NCBI GenBank assembly: GCA_963680875.1
Contig: OY804579.1
Location: 20,693,804-20,757,803, forward strand
DNA length: 64,000 nucleotides
Direction: 5' to 3'
Origin: Bathymodiolus brooksi
Taxonomy: Eukaryota > Mollusca > Bivalvia > Mytilida > Modiolidae
Below are positions 1 through 12,337 of this stretch, one piece after another (positions within the stretch are counted from its first letter, which is position 1; every line of letters starts with the position of its first letter). Under the pieces are notes generated by a model, which did not search any database, had not been told where the DNA came from, and saw only the letters and a list, made by a program, of their open reading frames with translations. Both the position numbers and the translations under genes were made by a program.

Positions 1-881
1 AACTACTTCATACAGACATGTATCTTAAATATTGTAATGCTATAAACATAATTAATAGAAACATATACATGTATTGATATTTAAATTTTGTACCCGGTAG
101 TTAAGTAAGATTAGTTCGTTCGATCACTAATTAACCTACTTTTTTTGTTTGTATGTTGTAATGTTTAAAATATTTTAAACCAGGTAGTAAGTATCCTGAA
201 TCATTTTAATTCATGGAAAAAGTAAGGATTGCAAAATAAGATCTATATGGATATCAAATTATTCCATATTAGAATAATATCAACATTTAAGAGTTAACCT
301 TTTTTTCTTTTTTTGGGGGGGGGGATACAAATACATCTTTTATGTAATCCCTTTATTTCAATGACGTGCAAAACCCATTTTAAAGTTGGTAATATGAGTG
401 GCAAAAGTTTTTTCCCATTGCTTAAAAGAAGCCTTATGTCTCCCAGAATAGCAAATAATTATATGGCTGGCAATCACGTACACAGCACTGGTTTTCCAAA
501 AACATTATATTTTTTTCTAAATTAGACATAAAGTATGTGTTACAAAGTACAATCAAATGATATACAATGTATTATTAAACATTTGATTGGCTGTATTAAA
601 CACTACTATATTTAACTCTTAAATTATTAATCAAAAGTACATCTTGTATATTTTTCACTAGTTCAATTTTTCAATGAAACAACTTTAAATCTTTTGTCTA
701 ATATTCAATAAAGTTCAATGTGTCAGTAAAAAAATATTTCATAAAAAATTATAGTGATGTAAAAAGTATTGTTAAGAGTGTGAATGAAATGAATACCGGT
801 TTTTTGAATTTATTATTTTGAATATTAGTCAGTGCATTACTATCATGATTATCTAACTTTAAATATTAATTACGTTAGTAG
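1..881. other. no gene seen
   Basis: AT-rich DNA. The only notable item is a T-rich run followed by ten G at 315-324. Short open frames here show no recognisable protein features. Confidence 0.6.
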
Positions 882-883
882 GG

Positions 884-1138
884 ATAGGGTGTTTTACACC
901 ACTTTCAACAATATTTCAGCTATATTGTGAATGTCCGTTTTATTGGTGAAGGAAACCGTAGTACTTACAGAAAACAACCGACCTGTCGCAAGTCACTGAC
1001 AAACTTTATCACATAATGTTGTATCGAGTACACCTCGCAATGAGCGGGATTCGAACTCACAGCTTTAGTGGTGATAGATACTAATTGCACAGGTAGTTGT
1101 AAATCCAACTACTATACCATCACGACCATAACGGCCCC
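884..1138 (-). repeat. tRNA-derived SINE, full-length, family A
   Basis: Read on the minus strand it has a tRNA-like head (starting near 1138), a B-box-like GTTCGAATCCC around 1043-1057, then a body containing the stretches GTGATAAAGTTTGTCAGTGA and TGAAATATTGTTGAAAGTGG. The same body recurs at about ten places in the window. The family is dispersed, tRNA-related and without coding capacity; it would need a LINE for movement. Copies listed below are compared with this one. Confidence 0.8.
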
Positions 1139-1471
1139 AATTACGGTAGTAAAACTTAAATCAAGTTGAATGAAAATACTAAAATATAAAATAAATTTGG
1201 CATATTCATGATCAACGAATATCAACAGAGGAGATATGGAAATCACAAGACATTGTGCCACCTAATTGCTGTATCAATCTATGTGACGAGTTCTTTGATT
1301 GTTTTCCTTTATTATGTGACTAATCAAACACACCCTCATACAGAACTTTTTTATGGTGATGTACATTTGTACATGTATGTATAAAATGAAAACCAACTTT
1401 AAAACAAATTGAAGCAAATTCTTATTGTAACTATCGAACAAATATTTAACTGTAGAAATATTGGTCTTTGT

Positions 1472-1494
1472 TTATATATATATATATATATATA
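1472..1494. repeat. (TA)n microsatellite
   Basis: About 11 TA repeats between two SINE copies. Confidence 0.9.
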
Positions 1495-1557
1495 CGTCTG
1501 AAAATTAAACCAAACAATGTTAGAATTAGATTTTAGAGCTGTCAAATTTTTGTTCTT

Positions 1558-1835
1558 CCCTCGACAAGATCTGAACCCACACCATTGATACACTGCAGCA
1601 CCATTCGCTTAGCCTTACGTCCAGCGCCCTAGACCACTCGACCACATCCACTCCCTTATAATGATTTGATTTAATTTATTGTGCTTAATGCCACTTTCAA
1701 CTATATTTTGAACTATATCATGGTGACAAGTCTTAGTGGTGGAGGAAGCCGACGTACCCGGAGAGAACCACAGATCACGGGCAAGCAACTGGTAAACTTT
1801 ATCACTTGCGGCTGTGAGTCGAGTGCACCCTTTTT
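1558..1835 (-). repeat. tRNA-derived SINE, leucine-tRNA-like head with family A body
   Basis: The minus strand from 1656 reads GTGGTCGAGTGGTCTAGGGC, a classic A-box region, and GGGTTCAGATCTTG as a decayed B box. The body (1683-1830) shares the CCACTTTCAAC and GTGGTGGAGGAAGCC blocks with family A but uses a CAAGCAACTGGTAAACTTTA variant, as do the copies at 3142 and 22026. Possibly two adjacent insertions, since about 25 bases separate head and body. Confidence 0.7.
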
Positions 1836-3141
1836 TGTAAATATATAATATATTATTATCATCTTTAATTTATTATCACGAAGTATTTATAACAAACTAG
1901 AGGCTTAAATTTCCAACCATTATGTAGTTTCCTTACCATAGATCTTAAAGGACTTAATCTATGACAATCAAATTGTATTATTAAGCTCTTGCAGTCATGT
2001 TAAATTTTAGATTTGCATAAAAAAAATCACAAATTCTGAAAAGATCTACCAAATGAACATTATAATGACTTTCCATTTGGCACAATAGTTTCAGAAAAGA
2101 TGTTTATACAATGATACTACAGCTTCTGACAATGGACAGAAAGATATGATAATAGCTAATAAGGTTTCCACCTTTCGCCCAGATCAGCTAAAGATGTATT
2201 TCATAATATTGTTGATTGAAGTAAGTTTTTGATATATAATAAAAATCACAAAATGGATTTAATGAAAATCTCATGTTTTGTCTGAACTCAAAACCGTAAA
2301 TGTATGCTTACAGTTATAAAGTTTTGCTAAATAAAAGGAATAGAATTTTACACATCACTTCAATACATGTAAGAAAGAAAAGTTTGAAGATACGAAAGGC
2401 TGTATTTCCAAGATGGACAGACAAAAGAAAAAAGACAAAAAAGACAAATAATGATCGCTAATATACTACACTAAAATAAATCAGACAAAAAATTACAACA
2501 AAATTTCAGTTTAATTTATTTTGTACAATTTAGATATAACTGTACCTGTACCTGTACATATAACCTTAATAGGTATAAAAAAAAAATAGTCTGTTTGGTG
2601 ACTCTGAAAATAGGGAAAACAATTCCTAAAAAATCAACGGGTTATCAGATTTATTTTTTAATTATATTTATATTAAGGACTGATTAATACATATTATAGG
2701 TGAATTTTTCAAAAAAATTCATTAAAGAATAAAAAAGTTTGCCATAGGACTTAATTGTAAAATTCTGTCATTTTGTCATGTAACAAACATGGGAGTAAGT
2801 ACTACTGAAATGAACAGCAACATGTGGTCAGTATTGACAAACAGCAAGTCAGCTGATTTCATCATTAGCATGTTATATCAGATGTTGACATACTAACCAT
2901 ACCAAATATGGACAATATTCAAATTAGATTCACACCTGTTCAGGTAAAAATCAATAATGATGATACATTATTACATAACTGATTGTGGAGCATTTAAAAT
3001 ACATGCAAACTACCCATCCCTTTATGTGTATAGAGGTTAATAAAAGATAACAAAATTACCTGAAAATGTTGTATATTCTGACGAGTACATATCAGTAGTT
3101 TCAACCCACACTGTCATGATTTGATTTTGATATTTGATTTT
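1836..3141. other. no gene seen
   Basis: AT-rich sequence with no open frame above 60 codons and no repeat I recognise. Confidence 0.6.
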
Positions 3142-3342
3142 TGGTGTTTTAACGCCACTTTCAACAATATTTCAGCTATATCATGGCGACCAGTTTTAGT
3201 GGTGGAGGAAGCCGGAGTACCCAGAGAGAACCACCGACCATGGGCAAGCAACTGGTAAACTTTATCACTTGTGGTTGCGAGTCGAGTGCACCATTTTTGT
3301 AATTTACAAATTTAAAAAACCATTGAGCCACCCGGGCTCCCC
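3142..3342 (-). repeat. SINE body fragment, family A variant
   Basis: Contains AACGCCACTTTCAACAATAT and the GGAGGAAGCCGGAGTACCC block, ending near CCACCCGGGCTCCCC. The tRNA head is missing or decayed. Confidence 0.7.
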
Positions 3343-3389
3343 ACTGTCATGAAAAAAATGTTTATCTAATATTACTGAACAATTTCACC

Positions 3390-3548
3390 AATTCTCTTTT
3401 CCGGGCATCCGGGTATTTCGGTCAACGAATTATCTCCCTTGTCATTGAGGCGGTGAAACTTTCACTATTTTAAATTTGATTTTCACCGCCTAAAAATGGC
3501 CGACTCGTTGTTGTTAGAGGAAGTGACGTCACCCCGGAAAAGAGAATT
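3390..3548. mobile_element. 159-bp MITE with internal hairpin
   Basis: Terminal inverted repeats of about 16 bp (AATTCTCTTTTCCGGG at the left, its complement at the right). Inside, GGCGGTGAAA and TTTCACCGCC form a second inverted repeat. No open frame. Confidence 0.65.
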
Positions 3549-3708
3549 GTGCAATGTAAAATTTTATCTTCCAATTTATTTCAACACATCTGTGACAATC
3601 AATCTATTATAGTCACCATAAAAAATAACCTTGGCAATTGAATGGGTGAAGAAAGTGAATATAACACTATTATGACATTTTATTATAAAAGGAAAAGTAT
3701 TTCTAAAC

Positions 3709-4209
3709 CAGTCTGTGACGTTAGCCACTAGCCTGATGCCCGCGGCTAGTAAAATAACGAGTGGGCTAGTTAAAGCTTTATAATGCTAGCCGGAACGGGC
3801 TAGTGAAAATTGATGACCTTTATCTACAAAAAAAGCTATGAGTATTCAGATAACTTCTTGGTACGATTATTTGTATGCGTGAACGTCTCGCCGCTGTTTG
3901 TTTACCCTTACAAATGCATTTGTCACGTTGTTAACCTCATGGAGTTCACCTGAATCAAGTTCGGAATATGCTTTGTATCGTGGTTAAAAAGAGAAAAATC
4001 CAGAGAGATTCCGTTTTGATAATACGACTAATTACCGATAAAAATATTCCAACAACGACCCACCTGCCAACTAGGAAGAGCTCCGGACTCCTCGTAACAC
4101 AATTTATATCTTTTATTCGGGCTAGTTAAAATGACAGGGAGGGCTAGTGAATTGTGGGACCTGACTTGCCCCCTGGGCTAGTTGTTGAAAAGGTTTTTGG
4201 CACAGACTG
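3709..4209. mobile_element. 501-bp hAT-like MITE
   Basis: Starts CAGTCTGTG and ends CACAGACTG, flanked on both sides by CTAAAC (3703-3708 and 4210-4215). Several GGGCTAGT or CTAGCC words lie inside in both orientations. No coding capacity. A 6-bp duplication is short for hAT, so the superfamily is tentative. Confidence 0.6.
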
Positions 4210-4215
4210 CTAAAC

Positions 4216-4914
4216 AGACATCTAAATTGCCATGCAATAGTGTAAAGGTGTGACATCTAAAACTGTTTATGAAAAAAGAAAACTGTCACACACCACAATG
4301 ACATAGCTATATTTTTAATTATTTTCTGTTACACACAACAAATTTTTGTCGACTATAGATCGTGGTATCTTAAAGTGTTTACTGTTATACAACATTGCAT
4401 AACATTTTTTTCAGATTACAGAATGATATATTTTTAACTATTTACTGTTATAAACAACATGTTTCAGGCTACGTAGATCGTGGTATTTTAAACTATTAAT
4501 ACTGTAATAAATACATGTGTGCACTACATTTTTCAGATTATATAGGTTGATCGTGAATCATGTTTTTTAATGTTGCGATGAAGCTATAGAAAAATACATC
4601 GATGGAACATGTATCTAGTGATCTAGAATGATATGCTTATATTTATTTTCTTATAATTATGTTAAAAAATATTTTTAGTTGAATTTTAATATCAGTCGAT
4701 AAACATTACAAAATATTAACATCTTTCTTTGATAAATTTTCCACATCCATAAGCAATTACTATATCCTATTAAACCATGCAGAAAAATCAGACAATTTGT
4801 GGTTTAAAAACTAGATGTACTAGCATACAAATGTATACCTAAATAGAGAACATTTTGAAATGTTCTACAAAAAATTAAGAGTCACTGTAACATGTTAACT
4901 ATAGACAGAAATTT
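4216..4914. other. AT-rich stretch with a degenerate internal repeat
   Basis: No gene. Between about 4300 and 4560 a loose unit recurs three times: TTTACTGTTAT, then ACAACAT, TTTTTCAGATTA and ATCGTGGTAT, at roughly 120-bp spacing with many differences. Confidence 0.4.
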
Positions 4915-5082
4915 TCCTCAATCGAATTAAAATTATATCTTTAGTTGCTTCCCCTTGTCTGGTATGTGGAATTAAAACATAAACTTCTCCCCCTTTTCGG
5001 ATATGTCACACTTTATGCAGTGACACATCATAAAAGGAGGGGGGGAATTCAAGATCTAATTTTAATTAGATTGGGTTTTTCC
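4915..5082. mobile_element. short inverted-repeat element (~168 bp)
   Basis: The left end has CAATCGAATTAAAATTATAT and the right end, reversed, CAATCTAATTAAAATTAGAT, with one or two mismatches over about 28 bp. C-rich and G-rich runs in the middle can also pair. Confidence 0.5.
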
Positions 5083-5829
5083 AAAGGTGTTTTTGATGTA
5101 CATTCAAAATTTTTTACTGGATAGATTTTTTAAACCATTTATTGACCTCTTTTAATATGCATATTGTATTTAGTTATCAAGTCCAAATCATCCTTCTTTT
5201 TAATATTTAATACCATAGTATTTTTCTTCATATAACTATTGTATATTCTTTTTTTCCCAGAATCTACAACTTCACAATTTTCCAGATTCCAATGACAGAA
5301 TTCTGTAAAGAATTTTAAATTATAAATAGTTATATTCCTAGAACTCTATTTAAATCCTTGAATGACAACGAAGTTTATAAAATCTACGATTTCCGAGAAA
5401 AAAATGATCGAAAAAAACCAGATACCTAAGACACAATAGCAAATATTCTATACCAGTAATTATACTATCCCACATAATGTTTAAGAATGTTATGTTTTTT
5501 TCCAACTATTTTGATAATAGTGATCGTTAGATTACGTTAATGGAGTGAATACAATTGAAAAGATATTGTAATTATTGTAGAGGTACTGAGAATTGTAAAG
5601 ATGTGATATAATATATCCCTGGGTAGTAGGTAGACACAAAGATTTCATTACCATTATATACTGAACATGTAATCTTATATCAACAATTACAGTTAGGCTT
5701 CTCTTTATTATAAGTTAAAAAAAAAAATGAAAGAATTGTTTACCAATGCATTGGTGATAATTTATATAGAAATACATGCACAACTTACTGACCTTTTCCT
5801 CCATATAAGAATAATACATAAGGGTTAGG
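5083..5829. other. no gene seen
   Basis: AT-rich, no recognisable feature. Confidence 0.5.
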
Positions 5830-5990
5830 GTTATGGTGGTTAACGCCACTTTCAACAATATTTCAGCTCTATATCGTGGCATTCAGTTTTATTAGTGGAG
5901 GAAACCAGAGTACCCGGAGAAACCACCGACCTGCCGCAAGTCACTGATAAACTTTATCACATAATGTTGTATCGAGTACACCTTGTAAAT
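5830..5990 (-). repeat. SINE fragment, family A
   Basis: Body only (AACGCCACTTTCAACAATAT to the GTATCGAGTACACC block), without the tRNA head. A short open frame across it is not a gene. Confidence 0.7.
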
Positions 5991-6097
5991 CCAATAGTAC
6001 AACATACAGTACAGCCCAGAGGGAAAACGCAAAGTCCGCGTCTTTTCAATGATTATCGCAACGCGGAATTAACGAGAAGTCCGTGTGTATACGTAAT

Positions 6098-6412
6098 GAG
6101 CAATCTTTATAGAGGACATGATATAGAAGCTTACTACCAAGTTTCGGTTCATTTGGCCAAGCAGTTTCAGAGAAGATTTTTAAAAATCGGCCAATCAGAA
6201 ACAATAATTGCCTATGGTGGCCATGTTTGTTAATGGATCAGGACAAAATGAGCAATCTTTAGAGAGGACCTTCCATAGATGCTTCCTACCAAGTTTCACT
6301 TCATTTGGCTGAGGACTTTCAGAGGAGAAGATTAAAATGTGAAAAGTTAACGGAAGACGGTCGCCAAGTGATGGCAAAAGCTCACATTGCCTTTGGCAAG
6401 CTGAGCTAAAAA
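6098..6412 (-). repeat. AGCTCACC-type repeat, one terminal segment
   Basis: On the minus strand it begins AGCTCAGCTTGCCAAAGGCA and continues with the unit found at 21834-23168: TTTTCACATTTTAATCTTCT, TTGGTAGGAAGCATCTATGG, AACATGGCC. About two internal units. Open frames on both strands come from the repeat. Confidence 0.7.
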
Positions 6413-6564
6413 TGAAAGTCATTAAAATATCTTTCTTCTCAATAATAATGTCAACTTGATCAACACAATAAAAAAATAATCCTGCAATGTTCTCACTGTA
6501 TATTTTCCTTATAATGGCAAAAATTAAATTATGTACATTTGTACCCTGGTACTAGTCCGAGATT

Positions 6565-6619
6565 CCTCTGTCGTTTAACGGCATTGATAAAGTTGCTTGT
6601 AGCCGTTCAACGACAGAGG
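6565..6619. repeat. 18-bp stem hairpin
   Basis: CCTCTGTCGTTTAACGGC and its complement with one mismatch, separated by 19 bp. Could be a tiny MITE; no duplicated target site seen. Confidence 0.5.
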
Positions 6620-7908
6620 GTGCTATATACGGAAACCATCGAATTTGCCTCACCAGCCATAGGATCGGCACATTTCCACGTTTCGTGACTATCGGATTTT
6701 ATTTTCTATCATAAATCTTATATAAATCGCTTCACCAATCATTTTTCTATTCATTCATAACCATCTTACCCTCAGAAAGTGGTGTTACACTCCATTACAG
6801 CACGATTTTGCCTTAGATCCTATTATTCCGCCATTTGACTTCCATTTTCGAATCTACACACGTGATCTCGCGATACTAACTGAATGATGACAGCAACGCA
6901 TTGCATGATGGGAGCTAATTAATGCAGCGTGCCAAATTATTTGGAGCATTATTTGCATACGTAAACAACATTCAAATCACATGGAAGACGATACATTTAA
7001 GCGTATTCTTCAGGACAAACAGTTCATCTACAGATCAAAGCAGAGCAGAAGGAAATAATACAGAATGTGTAGCAAATTATAATATTAAGTATATATGTAC
7101 CATCTACATAATGCTTGAATATTTGAAATGGTATATTTATAGTAGGTCTATCAGGAGATAAAGTTTTCAGTTTCTTTATCCAGAAGGATTACTTGACCTT
7201 CCTGTAGGTTTCATCCGCATAATTTTTTTCAATACCTATAACTGAAAAGTCCTGAACAGAATGTCCATTTGAATAAAAATGTTCTGCTATTGTGTCAGAT
7301 TTTTTTGTCCTGATCATTGAAAAGTTCAGAAGCATATGCTGATAAAATGTATCACCTGTTTGTCCTACGTATAATACCTTTGAACATCTTTTGCAATAAA
7401 CGGAATAATCTAAATATAAAAGTAAAAATCTACTGGTCTGAACAAAGTTTTACTGGTCTTGGTCCAAGGACCGGTACTCATCTTGAGGACTGGTGGTGTT
7501 ATGTGGGAGGAGAATATTAATTAGTGATGGGAACCCTGTTTATGTGCTCCAATTTGTTTCTTAGTGTACATAGGATTTTCCTCCATTTCGATTATATCCA
7601 TGCCATCCTTTTATTGGATTTTCTATATATTCAATGATTTATATATATTTGTTCTGGATTACTGTAAACAGTTTTGTACATTTATATGAGATTAATTTAA
7701 TTTATTGCTATGACGTGTGTTTAATAAAATAATAACCACCCACATGGTCATAAATAGATATATAATATAAATGTACCGGTACATGTATATTGTCAGAAAA
7801 TAAATAATTTCTTTGTACCAGCTTTAGAAACAGGTAGAAAAGTGAGTCTTTGACAAGCTATATATAGCTATATATATTCTGGACTCTTTCAAAGTGAAAG
7901 TAGGGATT
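6620..7908. other. no gene seen
   Basis: Mixed AT-rich sequence. Short plus-strand frames at 6922-7161 and 7317-7520 have no recognisable motif, splice context or bias and are treated as chance. Confidence 0.45.
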
Positions 7909-8172
7909 AGGGTTATAGTTTTTAACACCACTTTCAACAATATTTCAGTTGTATCGTCAGGGTCAGTTTCATTGGTGGAGGAAACCGGGGTACCCAGAGA
8001 AAACCACAGACCTGTCGCAAGTCAGACAAACTTTATCAAATAAGGTTGTATCGAGTACATCTCGCCATGAGCAGGATTCGAACTCACAACTTTAGTGGTG
8101 ATAAGCACTGATTGCATAGATAGTTGTAAATCCAATTACCATACGATCACGATGATGACCACAAGAGCCCAA
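7909..8172 (-). repeat. SINE, full-length, family A
   Basis: Body and tRNA-like head as in the copy at 884, including the B-box region near 8066-8082. The head ends near 8172. Confidence 0.75.
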
Positions 8173-8556
8173 GAGTGCAAGTAAATATCATTGTTACCAA
8201 TAATGTATGTATATTGCATTTATGTCAGAAAGTCCAAAACAAATGCCAAATGTAACTGAAAAGAACAGAAACTAGCATTGCTAATTTAGTTTTCAAGAGT
8301 GTTCAGTCTTTCATGTGTAGCCAAGTTTGGGGAAAATAAGACAATAGGTGGTTTCCGTACTTTAATATTAAACAAAAAGGTGGTAGGTGTTACATCTATA
8401 AATAGGAATTTAGGGCCTAGGTACAATATTCTCTTCTCGTTTACAATTTCGCCAGCTTCACATGTTGTGTATCTTCCGGTCAAGTATATCAAATTACTCT
8501 CACTATATAATTAACAGATAAAGAAACCTATGACTGTGAGACACGTAGAAAATACT

Positions 8557-8622
8557 GTAAATTATATCAAGATACACTTGCTTACATATGTAAATTATAT
8601 CAAGATACACTTGCTTACATAT
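8557..8622. repeat. 33-bp direct repeat, two copies
   Basis: Two identical units starting GTAAATTATATCAAGATACA, with period 33. Exact identity suggests a recent slippage duplication. Confidence 0.85.
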
Positions 8623-8869
8623 GTGTAAATGCTTATACTGTTACCATTCACTCTACATGAATCAGGTACTAGGAATTGCTTTATTAGATCAACCAATAAT
8701 GCTGTATGGAAATAGCCAATTTACTTTTTCGGCATTATCATATACATTGTAAATCCTCTAAAATGCACAAAAATCTAACATTATGAATATATTGCTTCAT
8801 AATAGGTAAAATGTATCACAAGACCCACATTCAAAGTAGACTATGGTAGATCCTGTCAATAAAATAAAT

Positions 8870-9075
8870 GTTAGAGAAAACCGAAGGGGCAATCAAGAAT
8901 ATGGACAAACCAGAGAAACTGGCAACATTGGCTCAGGGACACAAGACACAGGATGAAGACAAACGTAACGAAAAACACAACAAGGAAAACTAAAAAGATG
9001 AGTAACACGAACCCCAATAAAAACAGGGGGTGAATCCAGGGACCAGTGAAGGGCAAGAATTTCCTGCTTCTTATA
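8870..9075 (-). repeat. dispersed repeat, GTTCGTGTTACTC type
   Basis: On the minus strand it runs from GGAATTCTTGCCC-like sequence through TATTGGGGTTCGTGTTACTC to AATGTTGCCAGTTTCTCTGG and TTGATTGCCCCTTCGG. The last two blocks recur at 34240-34385 and the first type at 32780-32880. Short frames on the minus strand are by-products. Confidence 0.6.
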
Positions 9076-9652
9076 AGGCACCTACAATGTTACTCATATA
9101 ATCAATATGTGTTGGACACCATTATACACAAACAAACACAAATAACGTAAATAAGACACAAGCTCTCCTACACATAACTTGAGGTTTAAACGGTTACATG
9201 ACCTTGTTTCAAAATCTTAAAATCTTTCAAATACAATTGACACAGATTTGTCCATATTAAGATTTAAATGTCATGTCTCTCAATTTAATCCAACCAAGGT
9301 CCGACTACTAATACTTCCTTGTACAGTAGTATATTATACATTATAAGCCTACATGTATTTATGGGATTGCACCGGTGGGATAATGTGTATTCGGTAAATC
9401 AACTGTGTCATAAAGTCTTTATTCTGCATTATCAAAAATATTTACGCTAAATATTTAATTTCACACATGCATCTACCCGGTATATAGATTATTCTAATTT
9501 TCAATTAAATTTTTATTATTTAATAGTCGAAACTTTTGTCGAAGTCAAATTGCAAATTCATATACACTACAATGATAGTTAATCATGAATAAAGCTGAAT
9601 GAATCTAGATCTGCTCTATTGAGTCAAACAACAACGTATCAAACATAATATG

Positions 9653-10810
9653 CAGGGGTTTCAAAGTGGGCCGGTACCCGGTACTTTTACCCGCCTGAGA
9701 TCGTGTATAGTACCGGCAGAAATTACTGAACCCCCCAAAATTAGCGGTGGTCAAAGCCACAAGTACGATGGCCGATAGGCTTGTGGAATATTTTTCATAA
9801 AAAATTAATGATCACGTCAACTGCTGAATTCTCGCATTCAAATCGAACAACTGCGTCACGACCAAGTTGATGGGATATATGTTTTCGCCCCAATATCTTT
9901 TCATCCTTGTGTAAAACTCGGACCGGAACAAAGCTGACATCATTTCAAAATAAAAAAATGACCAATTACAAATTATGTTCAAACACAATTTAGTGTAATC
10001 TCCAGTAATATAAGTATGATCATTATGTATTATGAATATATGACTACACAATATTTTGTGCGATTTTTTTTATCCATTTAAAACCCAGGGTCGAATTTTT
10101 TTTGCACATAAGTCGTGAAAGTAACAATATATACTGTTTTTGTTTAATTATATTTGTATTGATCTATTAAAATTATAAATTTTATTCAGTAAAGATTGAT
10201 CATGATGATTGCAAATTAAATTTATATGTTTCATCAAGGACGTATTCTATATACGTCCTTGGTTTCATTAATTATGACACTTATATGTCTTGATCCGTGC
10301 CAATGGTCTTTGATGAGTTTACATTGTAATTACTGGTAATAAAGTAAAAAAAACACACAAGCCAAGGTTTTGTGAAAAAGAAAAGGACAAAGCCAACAAA
10401 AGAATTTTGAGAAGTTTAAGCTTTGATAACAATGGCTTGGTAAAGCCTAGCTGCAGAACCGTAGCTCTTTATGGTCCTTTTGGGTTTTTTTTAAGATATG
10501 GCAGACTATCTATGAATAATCTTGGCTGAAGTCTGTTTACTGAAATATTCAATAAAGAAATTGGGGGGGGGAGAGAAATCCAGGCATTATGCATGGTCTT
10601 CACTCTTGGTGAAATCTGAACTCTAAAGTTAATGGGATTTTTCTTTCAAAAACACTTAATGTTTTGCAGTCTCTGAAGTACATTTTTTGGTCCACAAAAT
10701 GCTAGATTTCAGGAACTTCCGTTCCCCTGGACCCCTTACGGCCTAATTTTTTAGGTACCTCCTAAAATTTAAGAAGTACCTCCTATTATAAAAAAACTTT
10801 GAAACCCCTG
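9653..10810. mobile_element. hAT-like element, copy 1 (1,158 bp)
   Basis: Terminal inverted repeats CAGGGGTTTCAAAGT and ACTTTGAAACCCCTG. ATAATATG precedes it (9645-9652) and recurs after one extra T (10812-10819), consistent with an 8-bp target duplication. No transposase frame is visible, so it is non-autonomous. Copy 2 sits in POLB intron 2 at 26162. Confidence 0.75.
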
Positions 10811-10819
10811 TATAATATG

Positions 10820-11160
10820 ATAGCAAAACAATTTTTATTTCTAAGAGTATCCCTATAGAATTAATGTGAGAAGTGTAACTATGGTAATTACCAGGTATAC
10901 ACTGAAAAAAAAATATCTCACAAAAATTCACATAAAATAATTTTTGTGTAATATTTTATCTATATACGAAACAAAAATCAGCAGCAATAGATTTTTTTTT
11001 ATAAAACTCTTTAAAGGCATGATACCAGTAACTATTTTAATCAAGTTCTAATGGGAGAATATGTATTGTTGAAGGTAACATTCACTGTGATAAATACAGT
11101 CTGTTGTGTCTTATAAATATCAGTTACGGTACAATGGTGCTTCTCCAGAAACTGTACTGA
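10820..11160. other. no gene seen
   Basis: AT-rich; nothing recognised. Confidence 0.5.
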
Positions 11161-11403
11161 GGGGCCATCGTCGACGTGATCGTATGGTAGTTGAATTTAC
11201 AACTACCTATGCAATCAGTGCCTATCACCACTGATGTGAGTTCCAATCTCGATCAGGGTGAGGTGTACAAAATTATGTGATAAAGTTTGTCAGTGACTTG
11301 CGATAGGTCGGTGGTTTTCTCCAGCTCCTCCAGTTTCCTCCACCAATAAAACTGACTGCCACGATATAACTGAAATATTGTTGAAAGTGGCGTTAAACAT
11401 CAT
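11161..11403 (+). repeat. SINE, full-length, family A
   Basis: Plus-strand copy: tRNA-like head from GGGGCCATCG, decayed B box near 11231-11247, body to TGTTGAAAGTGGCGTTAAAC, then a short A-rich tail (ATAAAATAAACAAACAA). Confidence 0.8.
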
Positions 11404-12087
11404 AAAATAAACAAACAAGAGTGCACTTAAATGACCACTGTGTTCTTTCTACCAAATAAAAAAAATCAATTTGTACTATACATGTACCGGTATGTACATG
11501 TAAAACAAATTGTTTTGTGTCATTTTTGACTGTCACGATTTATCAGGGCCATGTATTGAGAAAATAAATGATCCAAATATAGCTTGTTGGGATTTTGGAC
11601 TTTATCAAATGTGAGCTACCTCCCACACAGTTAAAATAAAAAACTTCCTTTATAGTAGATAAGGGCTGATACAATGTACATAATTATTAGATACCTGTAT
11701 ACCTTTAATTGACTAGTCACAGCTTTTAAATTACAGTTTTGGACAATTTTACCCCCATAAATGCTTTGTTGCTATGATTTAATATTATTTGAAAGCATAA
11801 ATCTTAAAATCCAACAACTTAAAATTCTGATTTATTAAGAGGGACTGGGTGGCATCATTGATCCTTGCAAATCTGAATTAAAGCCATATTTTTTTTTATA
11901 AAGAGAATGGTGACAAACAATAGAGTCAAGTTACATTGTAAAAAATCATGAAAGTCAATTTCAGCATAATTTTGGACTTTTGATGGGTATTACAAAATGT
12001 ATTTGTTCATATTATCATAATCAACGAGACTCCAGTGGTCTTGATCATACTGCAGTTGAATATACACCAACCCCACTTCATTTGTAA

Positions 12088-12215
12088 GTTAGCTTCCTGT
12101 TTATCAGTAAATTGTGGCAAGTCAGTGATTTTCTCAGAGAAATGTGGCTTCCTCCACCAATGAAATTGACTGCTGCAATATTGCTAAATTTTTGAAAGTG
12201 GTGAAAAAACGCCCT
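12088..12215 (+). repeat. SINE body fragment, decayed
   Basis: Contains CTTCCTCCACCAATGAAATT and TTTGAAAGTGGTG in the order of family A, with many substitutions. Confidence 0.5.
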
Positions 12216-12256
12216 TAATCCTTAGTAATATCTAATCCAATCATCTCCTTTATATC

Positions 12257-12337
12257 TAGCAGCAGAACAGTAGCTCTTATGATATTTTTTTTGTGACCAT
12301 AAAAATAAAAACCATAAGAGCTAAAGTTCTGCAGCTA
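12257..12337. repeat. hairpin MITE-like sequence
   Basis: TAGCAGCAGAAC..TAGCTCTTATG pairs with CATAAGAGCTA..GTTCTGCAGCTA around a T-rich/A-rich loop. A related arm lies at about 10449-10475. Confidence 0.5.

Noticed and set aside
5895..6422. A 112-codon plus frame and an overlapping 75-codon minus frame
   Set aside because: They span a SINE fragment and an AGCTCACC-type repeat.
8286..8514. Overlapping 68-71-codon frames on both strands
   Set aside because: No family resemblance, no splice sites, both strands open by chance.
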